A DNA stretch of 5,932 bases from Actinomycetota bacterium. Lineage in GTDB: Bacteria > Actinomycetota > Thermoleophilia > Gaiellales > Gaiellaceae. Positions 1 to 5,337 of the stretch are shown piece by piece (position 1 is the first letter of the stretch; every line of letters begins with the position of its first letter). The DNA is taken from assembly GCA_005883245.1 (NCBI GenBank), contig VAXT01000174.1:1-5932 (forward strand), in the 5' to 3' direction. Both the position numbers and the translations under genes were made by a program. The notes beneath the pieces are model-generated. The model was not told the DNA's origin. It saw nothing but the letters and a program-made list of their open reading frames with translations, and did not search any database.

Positions 1-909
1 CTCGAACATGCGCTCAGCGGCTTCGTGCGTCAACCCGTCGCCGGTGTCCTCGACCACGATCCGCACTTCCTGCGGATCCGATTCGGCGAGCACGGCGACC
101 GAGCCGTCGGGCGGTGTGTGTCGAACCGCGTTCGCGAGCAAGTTGTAGAGGACGCGCTCGACCTGCTCCGGGGCGCAGTGCGCCGAGATGCCGTCCTTCA
201 CGCGCGCCTCGACCCTCACGTGCTTCGACTGGGCCTCGGCGGCGAGCCCGCGGACGCACGTCTCGATCAGCCCGGCGAGCTCCGCCTTCCGCAACTCGAG
301 CGTGAGGACGCCCGCGTCGATGCGCGCCAGCTCGAAGAGGTCCTCGACGAGCCTGGCCAGCGTCCGCACCTGGTCGCTCATCGCGGGCAGGTACGTCTCG
401 GGCGCGGCCAGCCCGTCCTCGACCGCCTCGAGCATCGCCTGGAGCGACGCGATCGGCGTGCGCAGGTCGTGGCTCGCCCACGCAACGAGCTCCCGGCGGG
501 CATCGAACAGGGACGAGAGGCTCGTTGCCATCTCGTTGAAGGAGCGAGCCAGCTCGGCCAGCTCGGCGGGCCCCTGCTCGGGGGCGCGGGCTGCCAGGTC
601 GCCGGCGGCGAGCGCCGCGGACGCCTCGCCGAGCCGGTCGATCCCTTGCCCGATTGGCCGAGCGACCAGCAGCGCGACGACGAGCGCCGTCGAGGCGGAC
701 GCCGCCGTCACGGCGAGGATCTTGACGTCGTCGCCCATGTGGAACATGACCCAGCCGGACAGGAGCACGACGGACAGCGGCAGCAGCACCGCGAGCAGCG
801 CGAGCCCGGCGAGCTGGAGGCGAACCGTAGGCAACTGCCTGAGAACGAGCGCGACGACGAGGCCGACGGCGAGCGTGCTCAACGCGACGAGGAGGGCGAG
901 CGCGATCAT
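1..909 (-). CDS. Sensor histidine kinase with a compact three-helix membrane domain (C-terminus cut off by window edge)
   Basis: This is a membrane histidine kinase that should autophosphorylate and pass phosphate to the regulator encoded just upstream. The visible 303 residues begin at ATG 909, which overlaps the regulator's TGA (ATGA), so translation is probably coupled. Hydrophobic segments lie at about 2-23, 31-53 and 64-83. The loop at 24-30 (RQLPTVR) is basic and probably cytoplasmic, and the loop at 54-63 is tiny, so there is no real extracytoplasmic sensor domain. A HAMP-like linker follows (about 84-135). The HisKA H-box is WASHDLRTPI with phospho-acceptor His147. The N-box is NLLANAVRHTP (Asn260) and the G1 box is DTGDGL (288-293). 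The G2 box lies beyond the window edge. The kinase assignment is firm. The three-helix topology is inferred from hydrophobicity, and the signal is unknown; the short loops suggest sensing within or at the membrane. Confidence 0.93.
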   Translation of the reverse strand, partial: MIALALLVALSTLAVGLVVALVLRQLPTVRLQLAGLALLAVLLPLSVVLLSGWVMFHMGDDVKILAVTAASASTALVVALLVARPIGQGIDRLGEASAALAAGDLAARAPEQGPAELAELARSFNEMATSLSSLFDARRELVAWASHDLRTPIASLQAMLEAVEDGLAAPETYLPAMSDQVRTLARLVEDLFELARIDAGVLTLELRKAELAGLIETCVRGLAAEAQSKHVRVEARVKDGISAHCAPEQVERVLYNLLANAVRHTPPDGSVAVLAESDPQEVRIVVEDTGDGLTHEAAERMFE

Positions 910-1583
910 GGCGAGAAGCGGTAGCCGACGCCCCAGACCGTCTCCAGGTGCCGGGGCCGGGAGGGGTCTTCTTCGATCTTCTCGCGGAGCCTGCGCATGT
1001 GGACGGTCACCGTGCCCGTGTCGACGGCGGACGCATAGCCCCAGACCCGCCGCATGAGCTGCTCGCGGGAGAACACGCGTCGCGGGTGGCGGGCCATGAA
1101 CCACAGCAGGTCGAACTCACGCGCGGTCAGGCGGAGCGGCTCGTCGTTCCGGATCACGTCTCTGCTCGACGAGTCGATGACGAGCCCGTCGAAGGACAGT
1201 TGTTGGTCGGACACGACGTCGAGCTCGGCGCGCCGCAACACGGTGCGAACGCGGGCAGCGAGCTCACGGGGCGAGAACGGCTTCGTAACGTAGTCGTCGG
1301 CGCCGAGCTCGAGCCCGACGATCCGATCGGACTCCTCGCCGCGGGCGGTCAGCATGATCACGGGCAGCCGTGAGCTGGCGCGGATCCAGTGGCAGAGCTC
1401 GAGCCCATCGACACCGGGCAGCATCACGTCGAGGACGACGAGGTCCGGCCTCTGGGTCTCGAGCAGCTTGCGCGCCCGGTTTCCGTCCGCAGCCTCGAGC
1501 GTCTCGTAGCCGTCGCGCTTGAGGTACCGGACGACGATCTCACGGATCGTCGGCTCGTCATCTACGACCAGCACCGTGGTCAT
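906..1583 (-). CDS. OmpR/PhoB-family response regulator (intact)
   Basis: This 225-residue transcription factor is of normal length for the OmpR/PhoB family. The receiver domain (about 1-118) keeps all the switch residues: the acidic pair Asp8/Asp9, phospho-acceptor Asp52 in VVLDVMLPG, Thr79 in IMLTAR and Lys101 in VTKPFSP. The winged-helix DNA-binding domain (about 127-225) contains LTAREFDLL, a recognition-helix region around 188-202 (TGTVTVHMRRLREKI) and the usual WGVGYRF end. Start ATG 1583 is natural because VLVVDDE follows at once. It lies 39 nt after mutY on the same strand. Its stop overlaps the start of the kinase gene at 909, which should encode its partner. No convincing Shine-Dalgarno is seen before the start. 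The target genes are unknown; a specific name such as mtrA or phoP is not justified. Confidence 0.95.
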   Translation of the reverse strand: MTTVLVVDDEPTIREIVVRYLKRDGYETLEAADGNRARKLLETQRPDLVVLDVMLPGVDGLELCHWIRASSRLPVIMLTARGEESDRIVGLELGADDYVTKPFSPRELAARVRTVLRRAELDVVSDQQLSFDGLVIDSSSRDVIRNDEPLRLTAREFDLLWFMARHPRRVFSREQLMRRVWGYASAVDTGTVTVHMRRLREKIEEDPSRPRHLETVWGVGYRFSP

Positions 1584-1622
1584 GCGAGAAGCATTCCCGT
1601 TCTCGGGTTAAGCGAGTCTGAA

Positions 1623-2339
1623 CTAGTCCGGCAGGCTGACGAGCCCGCTACGTACCTGCACGAGGCCGTCGGCGGCGAGAGCTGCGACGGCGTCCTCGTC
1701 GAGCGAGCTCCGTCGCCGGGGCCGCTCCGAGACGAGGTTGAGCGCGACGGCCCGCCGCTGCCTGAACGAGCCCTCGAATCGGCCCTGCTTGCGGAGCGGC
1801 TCGTAGCGCTTCCCCCTCGAAGGGCAGGCGCTCGCCAGAGGACATTCGCCGCAGCGTGGGATCCGCGCGAGACAGATGGTGGCGCCGAGATCCATCAGCG
1901 CGTGGGCCGCTGCGGGACCGAACGAGGCCTCGCTCCTTTCGAGGACTCGGCGCACGTTCACGTCGATCGGGAGCACGGGGCGGTCGAGGGCGAATCGCGC
2001 CACCGCGTTGGCCGTATAGCGACCGACTCCGGGAAGCTCGGTCAGGTCCTCCGGCCAGCCGTCGGCGGCGATCCGACAGGCCGCTCGGTGCAGGTTGAGG
2101 GCCCTGCGGTTGTAGCCGAGCCCCTGCCACTCGCGGATCACGTCCGCGGGCGACTCGGCGGCGAGTGCCTCGACCGAGGGCCAGCGGGCGAGCCACGCGA
2201 GGTAGCGCGGAATGACGCGTGCCACCTGCGTCTGCTGGAGCATCACCTCCGAGACGAGGATCGCGTACGGATCGCGCGTCCGCCGCCACGGCAGATCGCG
2301 TCCGTTCGTCCTGAACCACGCGAGGAGGGCTTCCTCCAC
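1623..2339 (-). CDS. mutY: A/G-specific adenine glycosylase MutY, short form without NUDIX domain
   Basis: This base-excision-repair enzyme removes adenine paired with 8-oxoguanine or guanine. It has 238 residues from GTG 2339. The family signatures are RDLPWR (14-19), SEVMLQQTQV with catalytic Glu31, the helix-hairpin-helix LPGVGRYTANAV (102-113), catalytic Asp126 in PIDVNVRRV, and a 4Fe-4S loop with Cys156, 163, 166 and 172 (C-x6-C-x2-C-x5-C). Tyr108 stands where endonuclease III has its lyase Lys, and LQQT is a MutY rather than Nth signature. The last 50 residues (FEGSFRQRRAV onward) replace the NUDIX-like 8-oxoG-reading domain of E. coli MutY. They resemble, from memory, the short tail of mycobacterial MutY. 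An open frame extends upstream to 2621, but it only shadows the kinase gene, and GTG 2339 has an AGGG ribosome site 8 nt before it. The gene lies 10 nt after the kinase stop, so it is probably cotranscribed with it. Confidence 0.93.
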   Translation of the reverse strand: MEEALLAWFRTNGRDLPWRRTRDPYAILVSEVMLQQTQVARVIPRYLAWLARWPSVEALAAESPADVIREWQGLGYNRRALNLHRAACRIAADGWPEDLTELPGVGRYTANAVARFALDRPVLPIDVNVRRVLERSEASFGPAAAHALMDLGATICLARIPRCGECPLASACPSRGKRYEPLRKQGRFEGSFRQRRAVALNLVSERPRRRSSLDEDAVAALAADGLVQVRSGLVSLPD

Positions 2340-2347
2340 GAGCCCGA

Positions 2348-2351
2348 CCCT
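2348..2351 (-). promoter_or_regulatory. Ribosome binding site deciding the mutY start
   Basis: AGGG on the minus strand (bases 2351 to 2348) is followed by 8 nt and then GTG 2339. It overlaps the last two bases of the upstream kinase's TAG stop. It supports GTG 2339 over the in-frame ATG at 2621, which lies deep inside the kinase gene. The match is short, so confidence is moderate. Confidence 0.55.
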
Positions 2352-3606
2352 ACAAGGGCAGTCTGATCCAGACGTCCGCGCCGCCGTCGGGGCGAAGCTT
2401 CGCGCGGGCGATTCCGTCGTGGGCGCGCGCGATCGTCTCCACGATGGCCAGGCCGAGCCCGCTCCCGTTGCCGGACGGCGTCGCCCGCGTGAAGGCCTTG
2501 AACGCGTGGTCCCGGAACTCGGGCGGAAGGCCGGACCCCTCGTCGAGCACGTGCAGCTCGGCGCTCGAGTCGTGCCGGCCAGCGGCGATCGTGATCGGCC
2601 CGCGGCCGTGCTCGAACGCATTGTCGACGAGGTTTCCGAGCGCCTGCTCGACGCGCAGCCGGTCGACTCTAGCCACCGGCGCCTCGTCCGCCTCGACTAT
2701 CAGCGAGCGGCCCTCGAGCTCGGCTCGCGCGCCGAAGCGGTCGCGGACCTTCTCGACGACGTCCAGGAGGTCTGTGGGTTCCGGGCGGAGGGCGAGCGTG
2801 CCCTGCTCGGCGCGCGCGAGGAGGAGCAGATCGTCAGCGATCCGCGACAGCCGGTCTGTCTCCTCGGCGGCGGAGCGGATCGAGCTCTCGAACTCCTGGG
2901 TCGTGCGCGACCGCCGCAGCGCGAGCTCGAGCTCCGCTCGAAGCGTGGCCAGCGGAGTTCGGAGCTCGTGGCTGGCGTCGGCGACGAAGCGGCGCTCCCG
3001 TTCGAGCCCGTCCTCGAGCCGCACGAGCATCTCGTTCAACGTGCGTCCGAGCCGCGACACTTCGTCGTCGGCGGGCGGAACAGGCAGCCGCTCGTCGAGC
3101 GACGACGTGGAGATCTCGGCGGCACGCCTGCGCATCGACTCGATCGGTCGCAGCGCCGCTCCGGCGAGCAGGTAGCCGCCGAGGGACATCAGCAGCAAAG
3201 CGACGGGGCCGCCGACCAGAAAGGCTGCCTGGAGGCTCGTCAGCGTGTCGTTCCGATGCTCGAGCGTCGCGCCGACGACGAGCACGCGGTTCCGGAGTGG
3301 AAGCGCGAGCACGCGGCCGGATTCGTCCTGCCCCGGTATTCGCGCGAGGTCGAAGAACCTCGGGCCGCCTTGCGCCAGAGCGAGCCGGCTCGTGGGGATG
3401 AGCAGCTCTCTGCGCAACGCCTGGGTTGCATCGACGACCCGGCCGCCGGGAGTGACCTGTCCCCGCGAGCGCAGGTCCTTGTCGAACGCGCGATCGAGAT
3501 CCGAGGCCACGCGCAGGTACACGAAGAGCCCGACCGCGGCCAGGACGATCGCCATCGCCGCGGCGAAGAAGAGCGTCAACCGGATGCGGATCGGGATCCG
3601 GCTCAT
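2350..3606 (-). CDS. Sensor histidine kinase with periplasmic sensor loop, HAMP, HisKA and HATPase domains
   Basis: This is a complete 418-residue transmembrane kinase of the classical EnvZ-like layout. The domains in order are: transmembrane helix 1 (about 9-31), an extracytoplasmic domain of about 90 residues (32-124) without recognisable family motifs, transmembrane helix 2 (about 127-148), HAMP (about 149-202), HisKA with ASHELRTPLA and phospho-acceptor His213, and HATPase_c. The ATPase domain has the N-box NLVDNAFEHG (Asn329), G1 DEGSG (355-359) and a G2-type loop GNGSGLGLAIV (379-389). All catalytic motifs are intact. ATG 3606 overlaps the regulator's TGA at 3605-3603, and a weak purine stretch (GAGAG) precedes it by 4 nt. 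The cognate regulator directly upstream is broken as written, so this kinase may be an orphan, may act on another regulator such as the intact one at 906-1583, or the break may be an assembly error. Confidence 0.95.
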   Translation of the reverse strand: MSRIPIRIRLTLFFAAAMAIVLAAVGLFVYLRVASDLDRAFDKDLRSRGQVTPGGRVVDATQALRRELLIPTSRLALAQGGPRFFDLARIPGQDESGRVLALPLRNRVLVVGATLEHRNDTLTSLQAAFLVGGPVALLLMSLGGYLLAGAALRPIESMRRRAAEISTSSLDERLPVPPADDEVSRLGRTLNEMLVRLEDGLERERRFVADASHELRTPLATLRAELELALRRSRTTQEFESSIRSAAEETDRLSRIADDLLLLARAEQGTLALRPEPTDLLDVVEKVRDRFGARAELEGRSLIVEADEAPVARVDRLRVEQALGNLVDNAFEHGRGPITIAAGRHDSSAELHVLDEGSGLPPEFRDHAFKAFTRATPSGNGSGLGLAIVETIARAHDGIARAKLRPDGGADVWIRLPL

Positions 3607-4164
3607 CCGTCTCTCAGCCGGTAGCCGACACCGCGCACGGTCTCGAGCGACTCCTCGCCGAAGGGCCGGTCGACCTTCTCGCGCAGGTAGCGCACGTAGA
3701 CGTCGATCACGTTCGAGCGGTTCTCGTACGCGAAGTCCCAGGCGTGTTCGATCAGCTGCAGGCGGCTCAGCGCCTGGCCGGGCCTGCGCATGAACGTCTC
3801 GAGGAGCGCGAACTCCTTCGGCGAGAGCGGGATCTCCGTGTTTCCCCGCCAGACTCGGCGTGCAGCCGGATCGAGCGTCAGGTCGCCGACGACGAGCTCC
3901 GTGGGACGCTCAATGCCACCCCGTCGCGTGAGCGCCCGCAAGCGCGCGAGGAGCTCGGCGAAGGAGAACGGCTTGGTCAGGTAGTCGTCGGCGCCGCTGT
4001 CCAAGCCGGCGACGCGGTCCTCGACGCCGTCGCGCGCGGTCAGCATCAGCACCGGCGACCAGACCCCGTTCTCGCGCAGCTCGCGCGGCGTGACCTTCCT
4101 CGGTCAGCCCGCGGCGGACGAGGCTCGCCATCTTCAACTCGTCCTCGACGATCAAGACGCGCAT
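3603..4164 (-). pseudogene. OmpR-family response regulator broken by an internal out-of-frame deletion
   Basis: ATG 4164 begins a normal receiver N-terminus, MRVLIVEDELKMASLVRR, with the acidic pair at Glu7/Asp8, and continues correctly to EEGHA (residue 26). The natural family sequence then resumes in a different frame at about RELRENGVWSPVLMLTARDG, with Thr of LTAR, Lys of LTKPFSF and a full winged-helix domain (LSPKEFALLETF, recognition region NRSNVIDVYVRYLREK, end VRGVGYRLRDG, stop at 3603). Compared with the intact regulator at 906-1583, about 37 codons are missing, including the phospho-acceptor Asp near position 51, and the remainder is out of frame. As written, the start at 4164 yields only an 84-residue nonsense-tailed peptide ending at 3910. 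An internal start (ATG 4052) could give a 149-residue half-receiver plus DNA-binding domain. The rest of the gene shows no decay, so a recent deletion or an assembly error is likely. Confidence 0.85.
4071..4088. repeat. Tandem 9-bp near-repeat at the deletion junction in the regulator
   Basis: CTCGCGCAG is followed at once by CTCGCGCGG (8 of 9 bases identical; CTCGCGC shared). It sits where the regulator's reading frame switches, between the intact N-terminal coding (ending near 4087) and the resumed frame (from about 4085 downward). Short repeats of this kind can mediate deletion by slippage, or can mark a wrongly collapsed join in an assembly. Confidence 0.6.
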
Positions 4165-4168
4165 GCGC
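4159..4168. repeat. 10-bp perfect palindrome over the regulator start codon
   Basis: GCGCATGCGC is its own reverse complement and contains the ATG at 4164-4162. It could fold in the mRNA or bind a dimeric protein, but in DNA of this G+C content a 10-bp palindrome can occur by chance. Confidence 0.4.
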
Positions 4169-4176
4169 AGCCGTAT

Positions 4177-4220
4177 CGTGCCGCGAATCGATGAGAACGA
4201 GATGAGAGAAGCGTGCCGCG
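4177..4220. repeat. Pair of 9-bp direct repeats flanking the candidate operator
   Basis: CGTGCCGCG occurs at 4177-4185 and again at 4212-4220, with starts 35 bp apart. The copies bracket the two GATGAGA repeats in the 59-bp gap between the oxidoreductase stop and the regulator start. The copies are exact; a function is only inferred. Confidence 0.5.
4190..4207. promoter_or_regulatory. Candidate response-regulator operator: two GATGAGA repeats 11 bp apart
   Basis: GATGAGA is found at 4190-4196 and 4201-4207 (TCTCATC on the coding strand), in direct orientation with an 11-bp start-to-start distance, about one helical turn. OmpR/PhoB-type dimers typically bind direct repeats with this spacing, and these systems are often autoregulated. 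The site lies 26-43 nt upstream of the regulator's ATG. The repeats are visible directly; binding is inferred. No clear -10 or -35 element could be placed around them. Confidence 0.4.
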
Positions 4221-4223
4221 CGA

Positions 4224-4832
4224 CTAGTGAAGGACGCGAACGTTGAACGTCGGCCCGCCGACCGCGTCCATCAGCCGTATCCAGAGCGCCACGTAGAGCT
4301 CCTGGCCCCGCGCGCCGGTGATGTCGCCGAGGTCGACGATCCGCTCGCGGGGCCACCCGAATTCCTGAAGGAGCTCGGCCACCTGAGCCTTGGCCGCCTC
4401 GTCGTTCCCGCTCACGAACATGTCGTGCTCGCCGGGAACGACGCCCGGATCGACCATCACGTTGGCGTTCACCGTGTTCAGCGCCTTGACCACCCGTGCC
4501 TCGGGGAACGCGCGCTGGATCTGCTCGCCGAGGCTGTCGCCGGTCGAGACGCCGATGATCGGCGGGCTGCCCTCCGAGAAGTCGAGCGCGTTGGCGACGT
4601 CCACGAGAACCTTTCCGGCGAGATTCTCGGCCCCTGCTGCGCTGAGCGCGTCGAGCGCGGCGTTCCCGTTCGTGCAGTTGAAGACGAGCTCTCCGTGGGC
4701 GGCCGCGTTGGCGAACGCCACCGCGTCCTCTCCGGCCGAGCGCGAGCCGATCAGGACGTCGTGCCCGAGCTCGCGCAGCTTGCCCGCGATCGTCGTGCCG
4801 ACGACACCGGTTCCGAGCACCCCGATTCTCAC
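4224..4832 (-). CDS. NAD(P)-binding oxidoreductase of the NADPH:F420 reductase-like (COG2085) family
   Basis: This is a cytoplasmic Rossmann-fold protein of 202 residues. The dinucleotide-binding loop is GVLGTGVVG (4-12, GxGxxG). IGSRS (28-32) follows the second strand and suggests preference for NADPH through Ser/Arg contacts with the 2'-phosphate. Further family features are VVKALNTVNANVM (114-126) and the C-terminal stretch ITGARGQELYVALWIRL (171-187). Family members include F420H2:NADP+ oxidoreductase, which moves hydride between NADPH and deazaflavin F420, but many relatives are uncharacterised, so the substrate stays open. GTG 4832 is chosen because the Rossmann strand begins at once; an open frame runs on to 5471 but is antisense to the genes there. 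A TAAACT box lies 7 nt before GTG, suggesting a leaderless transcript. Only 24 bp separate it from the divergent acetyltransferase gene. It ends 59 nt before the regulator pseudogene on the same strand. Confidence 0.85.
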   Translation of the reverse strand: MRIGVLGTGVVGTTIAGKLRELGHDVLIGSRSAGEDAVAFANAAAHGELVFNCTNGNAALDALSAAGAENLAGKVLVDVANALDFSEGSPPIIGVSTGDSLGEQIQRAFPEARVVKALNTVNANVMVDPGVVPGEHDMFVSGNDEAAKAQVAELLQEFGWPRERIVDLGDITGARGQELYVALWIRLMDAVGGPTFNVRVLH

Positions 4833-4839
4833 GGGCCTC

Positions 4840-4845
4840 AGTTTA
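4840..4845 (-). promoter_or_regulatory. Candidate -10 box for the oxidoreductase gene (leaderless)
   Basis: TAAACT on the minus strand fits the actinobacterial TAnnnT pattern and is separated by 7 nt (4839-4833) from GTG 4832, which would place transcription start at or next to the start codon. No -35 element was recognised. Confidence 0.45.
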
Positions 4846-4849
4846 CGAT
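4844..4849 (+). promoter_or_regulatory. Candidate -10 box for the GNAT gene (leaderless)
   Basis: TACGAT fits TAnnnT and is separated by 7 nt (4850-4856) from GTG 4857, so transcription should begin at or next to the start codon. It shares two bases (4844-4845) with the opposing box for the oxidoreductase gene. No -35 element was recognised. Confidence 0.45.
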
Positions 4850-4856
4850 CGGAGCC

Positions 4857-5327
4857 GTGACCGAGATCCGGGAAGCTCGAATGGACGAGGCCCCGACCTT
4901 GGCTGCCGTTCAGGAGCTGGCGTCGCTCGCCGCCCTCGCGCACATCTTCCCGCCCGAGACGTACCCGTATCCGCGCGCAGCGGTGCGCGCGCGCTGGACT
5001 GCGGCGGTCGCGGAGCCGGGCACGCGGACGCTGATCGCGGTCAGCGACGGGGAGCCGATCGGCGCCGCCTGCGTGACCGACGGCTGGCTCGAGGGGCTCT
5101 ACGTCGTCCCCGAGCGCTGGGGCACGCGGCTCGCGGACGAGCTCCACGACCGGGCGCTCGACGAGGTGCGAGGGCTCGGCTCCTCGACGTGCCGGCTCTG
5201 GGTGCTCGAGGACAACACCCGCGCGCGGCGCTTCTACGAACGACGCGGGTGGCGCGAGAATGGCGAGTCGCGGGTCGTCGAGTTCCCGCCGAACCCGCTC
5301 GACATCGGGTACTCGCTCGACTTTTAG
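4857..5327 (+). CDS. GNAT-family N-acetyltransferase
   Basis: This is a single-domain GCN5-related acetyltransferase of 156 residues that should transfer acetyl from acetyl-CoA to an amine. The substrate cannot be told from sequence. Strand beta-1 is TEIREAR (2-8), followed by the long N-terminal helix. Beta-4 and the CoA-binding motif A read LYVVPERWGTRLADEL (81-96); the loop carries Arg91 where many relatives have Gly. Motif B is CRLWVLEDNTRARRFYERRGW (112-132, described here in two parts: strand CRLWVLEDN, then helix TRARRFYERRGW). GTG 4857 is preferred over ATG 4881 because the later start would remove beta-1, and because TACGAT lies 7 nt before the GTG. A GGAG stands only 2 nt before the GTG, too close for a good ribosome site. 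The gene is divergent from the oxidoreductase, and the GluRS-like gene follows after 10 nt. Confidence 0.9.
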   Translation: MTEIREARMDEAPTLAAVQELASLAALAHIFPPETYPYPRAAVRARWTAAVAEPGTRTLIAVSDGEPIGAACVTDGWLEGLYVVPERWGTRLADELHDRALDEVRGLGSSTCRLWVLEDNTRARRFYERRGWRENGESRVVEFPPNPLDIGYSLDF

Positions 5328-5330
5328 ACT
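5325..5330 (+). promoter_or_regulatory. Candidate -10 box for the GluRS-like gene, overlapping the GNAT stop codon
   Basis: TAGACT fits TAnnnT; its first three bases are the TAG stop of the acetyltransferase. Seven nt (5331-5337) separate it from ATG 5338, the same spacing as the two boxes in the divergent region. No Shine-Dalgarno precedes ATG 5338, which agrees with a leaderless transcript, although readthrough from the upstream gene is also possible. Confidence 0.4.
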
Positions 5331-5337
5331 TGGCTCT

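Noticed and set aside
25..924. Long open frame on the plus strand opposite the first kinase
   Set aside because: It has low-complexity Arg/Asp/Glu-rich content and no family motif, while the opposite strand encodes clear HisKA and HATPase motifs. Long antisense frames are expected at this G+C content.
1584..1622. Small hairpin CCCG-AGAA-CGGG and an AATGCT box between mutY and the intact regulator
   Set aside because: The stem is only 4 bp with no U-tract, so it is not a credible terminator. AATGCT does not match TAnnnT, so no promoter is claimed.
2340..2621. Upstream in-frame extension of mutY to ATG 2621
   Set aside because: The extra 94 codons lie inside the kinase ATPase domain in another frame and read as Arg/Ser/Pro-rich noise; GTG 2339 has a ribosome site and begins right at the family's N-terminus.
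2212..3624. 470-codon plus-strand open frame opposite the second kinase
   Set aside because: It is an antisense shadow: no recognisable domain, skewed composition, and it spans the kinase and part of mutY.
4881..4883. ATG as an alternative start of the acetyltransferase
   Set aside because: It would delete the first beta strand of the GNAT fold; GTG 4857 keeps it and has a -10 box at the right distance. A purine stretch before the ATG leaves slight doubt.
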